Below are positions 46,049-55,685 of a DNA stretch of 64,000 nt, piece by piece. The notes beneath the pieces are model-generated. The model was not told where the DNA came from. It saw only the letters and a program-made list of their open reading frames with translations, and ran no database searches. The position numbers and the translations under genes were made by a program. Position 1 is the first letter of the stretch, and every line of letters begins with the position of its first letter. Origin of the DNA: RYN-133 sp963754285 (GTDB lineage Bacteria > Actinomycetota > Actinomycetes > Mycobacteriales > Jatrophihabitantaceae). The DNA lies in contig CAVWFN010000008.1 of assembly GCA_963754285.1 (NCBI GenBank), positions 62,001 to 126,000 on the forward strand. The letters run 5' to 3'.

Positions 46049-46632
46049 GGGCGCGCGCCTCGTCGAACTCGGCCTGGGGACGCAGCCCCGGCGCGCGGTG
46101 GGCCAGCGCCTCGCGCAGCAGCACCCGGCCGCGGTGGATGCGCGAGCGGACGGTGCCGACCTTGATGCCGAGCGTCGCCGCGATCTCTTCGTAGGACAGC
46201 TGCTCGAGGTCGCACAGCACGACCGCGACCCGGAAGTCGGCCGGCAGCGCGTCGAGCGCCGCCTGGATCTCCGGGTCGAGGTTCATCTGCTCGTAGGCCT
46301 GCTCGGGGCCGGCCTCGCGCGAGGCGAGCCGGTCGCCGGCGTCCTCGGGCAGCGCGTCGAAGCGGATGCGCTGGCGGCGGCGGACCATGTCGAGGAACAG
46401 GTTCGTGGTGATGCGGTGCAGCCAGCCCTCGAACGTGCCGGGCGTGTACTCGGCGAGCGACTTGAACACCCGGACGAACGTCTCCTGGGTGAGGTCCTCG
46501 GCGTCGGCGCGGTTGCCGGAGAGCCGGTAGGCCAGGCGGTACACCCGGTCGGCGTGCTCGCGCACGACCTCGTCCCAGGTGGGCGGCACCCAGCGCGGAT
46601 GCAGCCTCGGTGGACGGGTCGACCGTGGTCAC
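46042..46632 (-). CDS. sigE: RNA polymerase ECF sigma factor SigE, two frameshifts
   Basis: Region 2: VYRLAYRLSGNRADAEDLTQ and FEGWLHRITTNLFLDMVRRR; region 4: FRVAVVLCDLEQLSYEEIAATLG and GTVRSRIHRGRVLLREAL. GTG 46632 has a strong Shine-Dalgarno (AAGGAGA, 6 nt), but its frame (MTTVDPSTEAAS) differs from the sigma frame, which starts MPPTWDEV at 46589, so a one-base shift lies near 46600. At the 3' end the sigma frame does not stop; it runs on as an arginine-rich shadow of rseA. A second shift near 46055 would bring in the TGA at 46042-46044, which overlaps the rseA start. The 591-nt span is a multiple of three, consistent with two opposite shifts. Envelope-stress sigma factor. Confidence 0.87.
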   Translation of the reverse strand: MTTVDPSTEAASALGAAHLGRGRARARRPGVPPGLPALRQPRRRRGPHPGDVRPGVQVARRVHARHVRGLAAPHHHEPVPRHGPPPPAHPLRRAARGRRRPARLARGRPRAGLRADEPRPGDPGGARRAAGRLPGRGRAVRPRAAVLRRDRGDARHQGRHRPLAHPPRPGAAARGAGPPRAGAASPGRVRRGARPC

Positions 46633-46648
46633 GGATTCTCCTTCGCGC

Positions 46649-46669
46649 GTATCGGTTCGGTACCGATAC
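46649..46669. promoter_or_regulatory. Inverted repeat GTATCGGT-N5-ACCGATAC upstream of sigE
   Basis: Perfect 8-bp arms with 5-bp spacer, 17 bp before the sigE start codon, so in the 5' leader or core promoter. It could be an operator or a small leader hairpin controlling sigE translation. The sigE Shine-Dalgarno lies between it and the start. Confidence 0.55.
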
Positions 46670-46770
46670 TGAAGCACTCGAACCTGTACGGCAGCTAAAC
46701 GCGGGCAAGGTCGCGGACGTTCCCAATCCCGCGATATCGATTGCCGTACCGCGGCAACTACGCTCTGCCG

Positions 46771-48137
46771 GTGCATGAGTACACCGCCGAGGACGACCGG
46801 ATCGCGCGGACTGTCGTCGAGTACTGCCTCGAACGGCTCTCGGGCAGGAAGTCCCGCTCGACCGCCCGCTGACGCCGCCGGAGCTGGACGAGCTGGCCGG
46901 CCGGACCGTCAACGCCGAACGGCATCGGACGCGACGAGGCCCTGCGGCTGTGGGCCGACGTGCTCGGCCCGGCCTGCCTGTCGGTCGATCACCGCCGCTA
47001 CCTGTCGTTCATCCCGAACGCGCCCGACCAAGGCGGCCTGCTACTTCGACATGCTCGTCGCCGCCTCGAACGTCTACAGCGGGTCGTGGCTGGAGGGCTC
47101 CGGCGCGGTCTACGCCGAGAACCAGGCGCTGCGCTGGATCGCCGACCTGGCCGGGCTGCCGGCCGAGGCCGGCGGCACGTTCGTGCAGGGCGGGACGGTC
47201 GGCAACCTGTCCGCGCTCGTCGCGGCGCGCGAGGCGGCGCTGGAGCGGCGCGGGCGCCGCCCGGCTCGGTGGGCGGTGTGCGTGACCGAAGAGACGCACT
47301 CGTCGGTCAAGCACGCGCTGCAGGTGGTGATGGACGTCGAGGTGGTCGAGGTGCCCGGCGACGAGCGCGGACGGATGACCGGGGCGGCGCTGCGCGCGAC
47401 CGTCGTCGGGCTGCCCGAGCACGTGCGCGACGGCATCTTCGCCGTCGTCGCCACGGCCGGCACGACCAACCTCGGCGTGGTCGACGACATCGCCGGCATC
47501 GCCGCCGGTCGCCCGCGAGCACGGCTGGTGGCTGCACGTCGACGGCGCGTACGGCGGCGCCGGCCTGGCCGCGCCGTCCGTGCGGCACCTGTTCGACGGC
47601 GTCGAGCACGCCGACTCGTTCATCGTCGACCCGCACAAGTGGCTGTTCGCGCCGTTCGACGCGTGCGCGCTGCTCTACCGCGACCCGCGGCTCGGACGCG
47701 CCGCGCACACCCAGCACGCCGGCTACCTCGATCCGGTCACCGTCGACGGCGAGTGGAACCCGTCCGACTTCGCGATCCAGCTGACCCGCCGGGCGCGCGG
47801 GCCTGCCGTTCTGGTTCTCCCTCGCCGTCTACGGCACCGACGCCTACCGCGACGCGATCGAGCAGACGCTGACCGTCGCCCGGCGAGGGTCGCGAGCTCA
47901 TCGACGCGGCGCCGCACCTGCGGCTGCTGGTCGAGCCCGACCTGTCGGTGCTGATCTTCGAGCGGATCGGCTGGACGGCCGACGACTACGCCGCGCTGGA
48001 GCGCGCGGCTGCTCGACGAGCAGGTGGCGTTCGTGACGCCCACCCGGCACGACGGCCAGGTGTGCACCCGCTTCGCGATCGTCAACCCGCTCACGACGCG
48101 CGACGACCTCGCGCTGATCATCGACTCGATGCGCTGA
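46771..48137 (+). CDS. PLP-dependent aromatic-L-amino-acid/glutamate decarboxylase family, seven frameshifts
   Basis: About 453 residues from GTG 46771 (MHEYTAEDDRIARTVVEYC). Group II decarboxylase features: GSWLEGSGAVYAENQALRW, FVQGGTVGNLSALVAAREA, THSSVKHALQV, HVDGAYGG and the PLP lysine DSFIVDPHKWLF. Frames must be switched near 46848, 46920, 47034, 47508, 47800, 47883 and 48008; six are repaired by deleting one base, the first by adding one. Decarboxylates an aromatic or acidic amino acid; substrate unknown. TACGCT 6 nt upstream of the start (leaderless). Confidence 0.82.
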
Positions 48138-48174
48138 GTCACTGCCCGGCGCTCACGGCGCTAGGCTGCGGCGC

Positions 48175-48818
48175 ATGGCCGACGCGATGCTGAACGAGGC
48201 CAGCCTGGCGTACGCCGAGTCGTTCCAGCCCGAGTCGCGACCTGATCGCCGCGGCGCGCGAGCGCGGGCACGAGCTCGGCTGCACGCCGATCGGCGCCGG
48301 CCGGCGGCGCGGCCCTGCGCGTGCTGGCCGCTGCCACCCGGGCGCAAGCGCGGTGTCGAGGTCGGCACCGGCGCCGGCGTCTCGGGGCTGTACCTGCTCG
48401 ACGGGCATGGCCGAGGACGGGCAGCTCGTGTCGATCGACGTCGAGAGCGAGAACCAGCGCGCGGCCAAGGAGGCGTTCACCGAGGCCGGCATCGCCTCGA
48501 CCCGCTACCGCCTGATCAACGGCTCGGCCGCCGACGTGCTGCCCCGCATGCGCGACGACGCCTACGACCTGGTGTTCGTCGACGCCGACAAGAGCGCGTA
48601 CGCCGTCTACTACGAGCAGGCCGTGCGCATGCTGCGTCCCGGCGGCGTGGTGGCCTTCGACAACACGCTCTGGCACGACCGGGTCGCCGACCCGTCCCAG
48701 CGCGACGCCGAGACCGTCGTGCTGCGCGAGCTGGCCCGGACCGTGCGCGACGACGACCGGCTGCGTCAGCGTGCTGCTCGCGTCCGGCGACGGGTTGCTG
48801 GTCGCCGCCAAGCGCTGA
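48175..48818 (+). CDS. SAM-dependent O-methyltransferase (Rv1220c-like), five frameshifts
   Basis: About 213 residues. Class I SAM fold: VEVGTGAGVSGLYLLDGM, LVSIDVESENQRAAKEAF, DLVFVDADKSAYAVYYEQA and LRPGGVVAFDNTLWHDRVAD, matching catechol O-methyltransferase-like proteins. One extra base each near 48238, 48302, 48352, 48404 and 48766 breaks the frame. Mycobacterium has a homologue next to sigE, which fits the location here. TAGGCT (48162-48167) is 7 nt before the ATG (leaderless). Confidence 0.84.
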
Positions 48819-48853
48819 CCCGCTGCGCGCTTCGCGGCGTAGGTTCGGACGGC

Positions 48854-49143
48854 GTGGCCTGCTACGTCGACGCGGTGCGCGAATACCCCGACGCCGGGCT
48901 GCGGTTCACCGAGTTCTGCCACCTGCTCGCCGACACCCGCGCCGAACTGCACGACATGGCCGATCAGCTCGGCATCCCGCGCCGGTTCTTCCAGGACCAC
49001 CCGTGGCGCTGGCACCACGACCTGCCCGCCCACCTGCGCGCCCAGGCTGTCGCGCTTGGTGCGCGTGAAGTGACGATGCACGAGGTCGGTGCGCTGCTGC
49101 GCCGGCCGGCGAGCCGACATCGCCGTCGACGCGACCCGCGTAG
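48854..49143 (+). CDS. DUF4031 protein, 3' end uncertain
   Basis: About 95 residues from GTG 48854 (MACYVDAVREYPDAGLRFTE). DUF4031 features: FCHLLADTRAELHDMADQLG, RRFFQDHPWRWHHDLPAHLR, AVALGAREVTMHEVG. The open frame runs through the next gene, so a shift near 49110 is likely. Of the two possible ends, TAG 49141-49143 needs one lost or two extra bases and TGA 49161-49163 needs one extra base. TAGGTT (48840-48845) is 8 nt before the start. Function unknown. Confidence 0.72.
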
Positions 49144-49153
49144 GTTCGACGAC

Positions 49154-50100
49154 GTGCGAGTGACCGTTCTGGCCGGCGGCATCGGCGGCGCCCGTTTCTT
49201 GCGCGGCGTCCGCGCCGCCTGTCCCGGCGACGAGCATCACCGCGATCGTCAACACCGGCGACGACGTGACGCTGCACGGGCTGCGCATCATGCCCCGACC
49301 TCGACAGCTGCATGTACACCCTCGGCGAGGTGCACGACCACGAGCGCGGCTGGGGACGCGCCGGCGAGACGTGGCGGATCAAGGACGAGCTGGACGCCTA
49401 CGGCGCCGAGCCGTCGTGGTTCCGGCTGGGCGATCTCGACATCGCCACCCACCTCGTCCGCACCCGCATGCTCGACGCCGGCTACCCGCTGAGCCAGGTC
49501 ACCGCGGCGCTGTGCGAGCGGTGGCAGCCCGGCGTCGACGCTGCTGCCGATGACCGACGACCGCTGCGAGACGCACGTCGTCGTCGAGCTGGACGGACGC
49601 CGGCAGGCGATCCACTTCCAGGAGTGGTGGATCCGGCACCGGGCGGCGCTTCCGGCCGAGGCGTTCGTGCAGGTCGGGCTCGACGACGCCGAGCCCGCAC
49701 CCGGCGTCGTCGAGGCGATCACCGCCGCCGACGTCGTGCTCATCGCGCCGAGCAACCCGGTCGTGTCGATCGGCACGATCCTCGGCCTGGCCGACATCCG
49801 CGAGGCGGTCGTCGACCGGCCCGGCCCCGGTCGTCGGGCTCTCGCCGATCATCGGCGGCGCGCCGGTGCGCGGCATGGCCGACTCGTGCCTGCCGGCGAT
49901 CGGCGTCGAGGTGTCCGCCGAGGGGGTCGGCCGGCACTACGGCGCCCGCAAGGACGGTGGCCTGCTCGACGGCTGGCTGATCCACGACACCGACACCGCC
50001 AACGTCCCCGGCGTCGAGGTGCGCGCCGTCCCGCTGCTCATGACCGACGACGACGCCACGGCGGAGATGGTGCGCACGGCGCTGGAGCTGATGCTCGTGA
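49154..50100 (+). CDS. fbiA: FbiA, phosphoenolpyruvate/2-phospholactate transferase of F420 biosynthesis, five frameshifts
   Basis: About 314 residues from GTG 49154. Landmarks: VTVLAGGIGGARFLRGV, IVNTGDDVTLHGL, WFRLGDLDIATHLVRT, VLIAPSNPVVSIGTIL and LSPIIGGAPVRGMADS. Joins an enolpyruvyl or phospholactyl group to the flavin Fo. One extra base each near 49235, 49290, 49537, 49821 and 50091 separates the frames; the last restores a TGA (50098-50100) overlapping the fbiB start. TAGGTT (49141-49146) lies 7 nt before the start, a leaderless pattern. Confidence 0.88.
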
Positions 50101-51435
50101 CCGATCACGCAGCAGCCCGCATCGAGATCGTGCCGGTGCTCGGGATCGGTGAGCTGCGTCCCGGCGACGATCTCGCCGAGCTGATCGCTGCAGCACGCGA
50201 CCGACTCTCGAGGACGGCGACGTGCTCGTCGTGACGTCCAAGGCCGTGTCGAAGGTCGAGGGCCGCCTGGTCGTGCTCGACACCGCCGACGAGGACGCCC
50301 GCGAGGCAGCCCGGCAGGAGGCCATCGACGCCGAGACCGTGCGCGTGGTCGCATCGCGCGGCACGCTGCGCATCGTCGAGACCCGGCACGGGCTGGTGCT
50401 CGCCGCCGCCGGCGTCGACCTGTCCAACGTCGCCCGCAACGAACTCGCGCTGCTGCCGATCGACCCCGACGCGTCGGCGCAACTGCTGCGCGAGGCGATC
50501 CGCGAGCGAGCTCGGCGTCGATGTCGGCGTCGTCATCAGCGACTCGATGGGACGGCCGTGGCGGGCCGGCATCACCGACACCGCGATCGGCGTCGCCGGC
50601 GTGACCGCGGTGACCGACCCGCGCGGACGCACCGACGCGTACGGCAACACGCTCGAGGTCACGCAGGTCGCGATCGCCGACGAGCTGGCCGCGGCGGGCG
50701 ATCTGGTCAAGGGCAAGCTCGGCGGCGTCCCGGTCGCGGTCGTGCGCGGGTTCGCCCGCGACGGCAAGCTCGACGACGACGGGCTGGGCAGCCGCACGCT
50801 GATCCGGGGTGCGACCGACGACTTGTTCCGGTTGGGGACGGCCGAGGCGATCGCGGTCGGCCGCGAGGACATCGGGTGGGCGACGGAAATCGCGCCGCCC
50901 CTGCACGACGACGCGACGCAGGCGATCAGTGCGCTCGTCGACGTCGATCCGTCACTGCAGCAGGCATTTCTCGGTTTCCTCGCCGCCCGTCCCGACGCGA
51001 TGTGGCGCTCGTGCGCGGCCGGCCACCTGACCGCGCAGCGCGCTCGTGCTCGATCCGTCCAGCCGGCTGGTGCTGCTCACGCTGCACCCGCGCGCCGGGA
51101 TGTGGATGCAACTCGGCGGCCACTGCGAGCCCGGCGACCACACGATGCTCGATGTCGCCGCACGCGAGGCGCGGGAAGAGAGCGGCATCGGCGCGCTGTC
51201 GTTCGACCCGACACCGCTCGATCTGTACGTGCACCCGATCACCTGCTCGCTCGGCGTGCCGACACGACACTTCGACGTGCGCTACGTCGCGGTCGCGTCC
51301 GAGGGCGGCGAACTGCAGGTCAGTGACGAGTCCGTCGACCTGCAATGGTTCCCGTGGGACCGGCTGCCCGACGGTGTCGCCCCCGACGTGCCGCGCCTGG
51401 TCGAGCTGGCCCGCGCAGCGCCTCGAACTGTGTGA
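50097..51435 (+). CDS. fbiB: FbiB F420:gamma-glutamyl ligase fused to a Nudix hydrolase domain, three frameshifts
   Basis: Starts at GTG 50097 (MTDHAAARIEIVPVLGIGEL). The CofE domain (about 1-260) adds glutamates to F420-0: GDVLVVTSKAVSKVEGR, VDVGVVISDSMGRPWRAGIT, GNTLEVTQVAIADELAAAG. The mycobacterial C-terminal nitroreductase domain is absent. Instead the frame continues into a Nudix domain: LHPRAGMWMQLGGHCEPGDH and the Nudix-box core REAREESG. No stop occurs in any frame between 50821 and 51000, so the two domains are joined. Shifts lie near 50208, 50510 and 51036. About 445 residues. The Nudix substrate is unknown. Confidence 0.82.
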
Positions 51436-52254
51436 CGCTCGAACTCATCGACGACTGGCCGGTCGAGAAGGCTGCCGCGGCGGTCGTCGGCCGCTCCGGA
51501 GTGCTCGAGAGCCGCGGCCCCGTCGACGACGACTTCTACCTCGCGTCGGTCACGAAACCGCTCGCAGCGCTGGCGATCCTCGTCGCGGTCGAGGAAGAGG
51601 CCGTGCACCTCGACGATCCGGCGGACGAGAACGTCGTGCCCGGCGCGACGCTGCGGCACCTGCTCGCGCACGCGTCCGGCTACGCCCCCGAGCGGCCGAT
51701 GCGCGCGGCCGCACCCGGCACGCGGCGCATCTACTCCAACGTCGGCATCGAGCGCGCGGCCGCGCTCGTCGAAGCCGCGACCGACATGCCGTTCGCGCAG
51801 TACCTCACCGAGGCGGTCGTCGGCCCGCTGCGGCTGAGCGCTACCTCGTTGCCCGGATCCCCCGCTCGGGACGGGCGATCGTCCGTGTCGCGACCTCGCC
51901 CGGGTCAGCCACGAACTGCTCTCGTCCACCGGCCTGCTGTCGGCGCAGATGCGGATCGACGCGAGCCAGGTGCAGTACCCGGGTCTGCGCGGCGTGCTGC
52001 CCGGCTTCGGCGCGCAGGATCCGAACGACTGGGGGCTGGGCTTCGAGATCCGTGGCACGAAGTCACCGCACTGGACGGGCGCGAACAACTCACCACGCAC
52101 CTTCGGGCACTTCGGCCAGTCGGGAACGATGCTCTGGATCGACCCCGACGCTCAGCTCGCACTGGTGGCGCTGACCGACCGCGCCTTCGGTCCGTGGGCG
52201 GCCGAGGCGTGGCCGGTCCTGTCCGACGCCGTCCTCGCCGGGTACGCAAGCTAG
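51432..52254 (+). CDS. Beta-lactamase-related serine hydrolase, one frameshift
   Basis: About 273 residues from GTG 51432, which overlaps the fbiB-Nudix stop (GTGA). Serine beta-lactamase/penicillin-binding protein class C fold: active-site SxxK in LASVTKPLAALA near 43, HLLAHASGYAPE, and the C-terminal HFGQSGTMLWID. The frame shifts near 51891, where an extra C in gtgtcgcgacc gives SVSDLARVSHELLSS when removed. No signal peptide, so cytoplasmic. Substrate unknown. Confidence 0.84.
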
Positions 52255-53147
52255 ATCGCGCGGATGTCGTTCGGGGCGAAGCGCGGGCCGAACCGCGGGG
52301 CGCCGAGTCCGCTGAGCTCGATCAGGCGAACGACGCGCTGCCGCTGGCCGGCCCAGGGCGCGAGCAGCTCGACCATCTCGAGATCGGTGCCGCGCGGTCG
52401 TCCGGTCAACGCGTGCGCCACCCAGTTCTTGAGGTGGTAGTCGCCGACGCTGACTGCATCCGGATGGCCGAAGGCGCGCTGTGCGGTCTCAGCCGCCGTC
52501 CACTCGCCCACGCCGGGCACGACGCGCAGCCGCGTCAGCACCGTGTCGCGGGTCGACTCCTCCAGCCGATGGGCGAGCGCTGCGGCGGCCCTGATCGTGT
52601 GCTGCCGCGAGATGTCGACGCCCATGCGATGCCAGCTCCAGGTCGGGATGTCGCGCAACACCTGCGCCGCCGGCGGCACCCGCATGGGGAATGGGGTCGG
52701 TCCTGGCGCCGCCGTGCCGTAGCGCTGCAGCATGGTGCGCCACGCGCGGCGCGCCTCCAGGCCGGTCACCTTCTGCTCGAGCACGGCCGGGACGAGCGAG
52801 TCCATCACCAGGCCGGTCGCGCACAGCCGCATCCCCGGCCTCGAGCGCAGCACGCGGCCGAGGACGGGGTACGCGGCCACGTCGACACCCGTCCAGTCGT
52901 CCTCGGCACCGAGCAGGGTCGGCACGCGATCGAGCAGCCAGGCAGCGCCGTCGCCCCAGGCGCAGGCCCGGACGACCGAGCCCCGGGCACCGAGTGACAG
53001 CGTGCCCGGACCGTCCGGCGTCGGCGCGGCCCACCAGAACCGCCCGTCGACGAAACGGTGGGCGGGATCGCCGGTGCCGCGCACGAGCGGCATGAGCGTC
53101 GCGCGCAGGTCGACAGGGCGCCCGGCATCCCATTCGATGCCGATCAT
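52251..53147 (-). CDS. AlkA-like DNA-3-methyladenine glycosylase
   Basis: 298 residues from ATG 53147. Helix-hairpin-helix GPD family: LVPAVLEQKVTGLEARRAWR, RVVPGVGEWTAAETAQRAFG and the catalytic-Asp position in AVSVGDYHLKNWV. N-terminal domain about 1-100 is the AlkA-type extension. Excises alkylated purines in base-excision repair. Convergent with the serine hydrolase, overlapping 4 bp. Confidence 0.84.
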   Translation of the reverse strand: MIGIEWDAGRPVDLRATLMPLVRGTGDPAHRFVDGRFWWAAPTPDGPGTLSLGARGSVVRACAWGDGAAWLLDRVPTLLGAEDDWTGVDVAAYPVLGRVLRSRPGMRLCATGLVMDSLVPAVLEQKVTGLEARRAWRTMLQRYGTAAPGPTPFPMRVPPAAQVLRDIPTWSWHRMGVDISRQHTIRAAAALAHRLEESTRDTVLTRLRVVPGVGEWTAAETAQRAFGHPDAVSVGDYHLKNWVAHALTGRPRGTDLEMVELLAPWAGQRQRVVRLIELSGLGAPRFGPRFAPNDIRAI

Positions 53148-53169
53148 GCGCGGTTCGTCCCGGGTGCGC

Positions 53170-53631
53170 TCAGCTGCCGGCTTCCATCTCGGCGGTGATG
53201 CGGGTGCTCGAATCGGCCTTCTCGACGCCGCCGACGCCGTAGAACATCGCGATCCGGTTGCGCTGCGCCGACTCGGCCTCGGCCGCGGGCACCGCGTCGG
53301 CCTCCGGGCTGCGGTCGCCGCCGTTGCAGAACTCGAGGTCGGTGTCGGGATAAGCGGCGCGCACGGCGTCGAGCGAGTGCTCGATGCCCGGGCCGTCGTC
53401 GACCGCGACCAGGACGTCGTCGACATCGCGCAACGCGCGCACGATCCGCGCCCGCACGTCCTCGCCCTGGATGACGCGGCCCTTCTTGAGCCGCTGCTGC
53501 TTGTCGTTGTTGACGATGACGATCAGGTAGCCGGTGCGGGCACGCGCGGCTTCGATCATGTCCAAGTGCCCCTGATGCAGCGGGTTGAAGTAACCGCTGA
53601 CGATGGACGCCCGTGCGGGCCTGTCGGACAT
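53170..53631 (-). CDS. Cytidylyltransferase-like nucleotidyltransferase
   Basis: 153 residues from ATG 53631, with GGAGA before it. HxGH-type nucleotidyltransferase: VSGYFNPLHQGHLDMIEAA at 12-30, then GYLIVIVNNDKQQRLKKGRV and FCNGGDRSPEADA. Likely transfers a nucleotide (CMP or AMP) to a phosphate ester; the substrate is not clear and no pathway partner is adjacent. Confidence 0.82.
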   Translation of the reverse strand: MSDRPARASIVSGYFNPLHQGHLDMIEAARARTGYLIVIVNNDKQQRLKKGRVIQGEDVRARIVRALRDVDDVLVAVDDGPGIEHSLDAVRAAYPDTDLEFCNGGDRSPEADAVPAAEAESAQRNRIAMFYGVGGVEKADSSTRITAEMEAGS

Positions 53632-53694
53632 GGCGGGTCTCCTCGGTGTGCTCGCCTCGACGAAGCGTTCACCCTACGACAGCCGACCGACGCG

Positions 53695-54192
53695 TTACTT
53701 CCCCCGAGTGCCGTCCAGCGTCTCGCGAATGATGTCTGCGTGACCGGCGTGCCGGGCTGTCTCCTCGATCAGGTGGATGACCACGAAACGCACGTTGGCG
53801 TCGACGACGTCGGCCCGCGCGACAACAGCGTCGAGGTCGGTTGCCGCGACGATCTCGCGCGAGGTGGCAATGGCGTCCTCGTACCGGGCGATCCACTGCT
53901 CGACCGTGTCGTCGTCGCCCACCCGGAAGTCCGAGCCGTCCTGCACGTCGTGTTCCGCGTCGGGCCAGCCGTCGTCGAGCGGACGACCGGCCACGACGCC
54001 CTGGAACCAGCGCGCTTCCCACACCGTCGAGTGCTTGAGCAGGCCGAGCAGCGACAGCGAACTCGCCGTCGGCGTACTCCGCGCGTCCGCGTCACTGACA
54101 CCTCGAGCCTTGCGGATCAGCGCGTTGCGCTGCCAATCGAGGAACCCGGCCAGAGCCTCACGTTCATCGGCGTGCGAGAACTCGGCGGCCAC
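53695..54192 (-). CDS. DinB-superfamily (DUF664) protein
   Basis: 165 residues from GTG 54192, chosen 6 bp from the SpoIID gene's stop. DinB helices: FLDWQRNALIRKARGVSDAD, SLSLLGLLKHSTVWEARWFQ and RFVVIHLIEETARHAGHADI, whose three His residues form the usual metal site. Possibly a mycothiol- or bacillithiol-type transferase; reaction unknown. Confidence 0.84.
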   Translation of the reverse strand: MAAEFSHADEREALAGFLDWQRNALIRKARGVSDADARSTPTASSLSLLGLLKHSTVWEARWFQGVVAGRPLDDGWPDAEHDVQDGSDFRVGDDDTVEQWIARYEDAIATSREIVAATDLDAVVARADVVDANVRFVVIHLIEETARHAGHADIIRETLDGTRGK

Positions 54193-54197
54193 GGCGG

Positions 54198-55496
54198 TCA
54201 GGAACCGATACGCAGGTAATCGGTGTAGACGCCGAACGCGTTGCCGAGGTCGAAGCCGGTCGTGGACACCCGCGCAGCCTTGCCGGCCGAGGAGGTTCCG
54301 ATGACGACCGCGCTGATGATGCGCCCGCCCCACGGACCGTAGCCGTCACGCTTGGTGACCTGGATCGAGTTGACCGACTTGAGCCCGTAGCTCTTGGCCA
54401 GCGACGCCGCGCGCACCTTCTCGTTCTCGTTCAGATACGGGTCGCCGGAGGCCGCGGTGTCGTAGGGGTCGGTGCGGCCGACCAGATACGGCTCGCCGCC
54501 GTCGACGGTCGCCCCGCCGTTGGACGCCGAATACTGGGCGAACACCGGCTGATTGCGGTACCGCAGCACGACCCGGCCGTTGCCGGCGGTGACCGCCGGA
54601 TCGTCGCGCCAGAGCAGGTTGCCGCGGCTGTCGTAGTGCGCCATGCCGCCGTACATCTGGCACATGCTCGAGTCGCAGATGTCGTAGAGGCTGTTCGAGC
54701 CGGCGTCGACGCGCGAGACGTCGGCGTAGGTGCGGGCGGCGATCGCCTGGGCCTGCAGCGTGGCCGCCGGCCACGAAGCGGGCACCTCGCGCGGCACGGA
54801 GCCCTGCACGTACTGCTCCATGTGCACCCGGTTGATCGTCAGCTCGCCGGCGCCGTAACGCACCGCGCCGACTCGCCCGTGATAGCGCGTGGTCGACCCG
54901 TCCGAGAGCACGGTCTCGACCCAGCCGTAGTTGCTGCTGAAGTCGGCCTGCTTGGGCAGGCCGGTGCGCATCGTGCGCCAGCGCCCGGCACTGGTGTGGC
55001 CCTGCACGGCCAGCCCGGACCCGTTCGGCACCAGCCGGAACTGGTTGTAGCCGCTGGTCGGCATCGTGCCGTAGCCGGTCAGCGACAGGCCCTTGGAGTT
55101 CGCGAGCACGGTGGTATCGCTCGCGGCCTCGCCGATGTACACCCGGATCACGTTCGCGGGCAGGGTCGCCAGCCGGGTGCCCGGGTAGTAGAAGGCCAGG
55201 ATCTGGGCGGCCGAGAGGCCCTTGAGCGCGGCGCCGCGGGCGCCGTACTGACTCATGCCGTGGCCGTGACCGCTGCCGCGCCAGAACACCGTCAGGGTGC
55301 CGCTCGGCGAGAAACGCGTGATCTCGGTGCCCGCAGCGATGGGACGCACGGACTGATGGGTGGTGACTGCGGTGCCACCGGAGGCGCCGACCCCAGCGAC
55401 GGCCGCAGCGAGTCCGGCCGTCAGTACGGCACAACTCAATGCAGCCGCCAGCTGGCGGCGGGGCAGTCCGATGGGCAATGCGCGCGGGGGACGCAT
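54198..55496 (-). CDS. Secreted SpoIID/LytB-domain protein
   Basis: 432 residues with a signal peptide (LAAALSCAVLTAGLAAAVAG) and a SpoIID domain: WRGSGHGHGMSQYGARGAAL, LTINRVHMEQYVQGSVPREVPAS and ALQAQAIAARTYADV-like QAIAARTYADVSRVD. In Firmicutes SpoIID strips stem peptides from septal peptidoglycan in sporulation; in actinobacteria, as here, it occurs in non-sporulating species and is thought to modify the wall. Four cysteines (DICDSSMC) form a likely disulfide group. It is divergent from the LCP genes. Confidence 0.88.
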   Translation of the reverse strand: MRPPRALPIGLPRRQLAAALSCAVLTAGLAAAVAGVGASGGTAVTTHQSVRPIAAGTEITRFSPSGTLTVFWRGSGHGHGMSQYGARGAALKGLSAAQILAFYYPGTRLATLPANVIRVYIGEAASDTTVLANSKGLSLTGYGTMPTSGYNQFRLVPNGSGLAVQGHTSAGRWRTMRTGLPKQADFSSNYGWVETVLSDGSTTRYHGRVGAVRYGAGELTINRVHMEQYVQGSVPREVPASWPAATLQAQAIAARTYADVSRVDAGSNSLYDICDSSMCQMYGGMAHYDSRGNLLWRDDPAVTAGNGRVVLRYRNQPVFAQYSASNGGATVDGGEPYLVGRTDPYDTAASGDPYLNENEKVRAASLAKSYGLKSVNSIQVTKRDGYGPWGGRIISAVVIGTSSAGKAARVSTTGFDLGNAFGVYTDYLRIGS

Positions 55497-55685
55497 AGCA
55501 CAACTTCCTGTCGTTGGTGTGCGACACGCCGGGGAGTACGTGCCGCGATCTGAGCGTAAGCACAGAAGTCCCAGAAAGCTAGACCGATCACTTGCGCAAC
55601 ACGGACAAACACCAACTTTATTCAGGACGGCACGCCGGAGCGGCACCCGAAATCGTCGCCTCGAGGCACCTAACCTGGCCGGGAC

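Noticed and set aside
46771..51900. Programmed frameshifting as explanation for the split genes
   Set aside because: Too many sites, no shared slippery heptamer, and no stop codon or stimulator pattern at the shifts.
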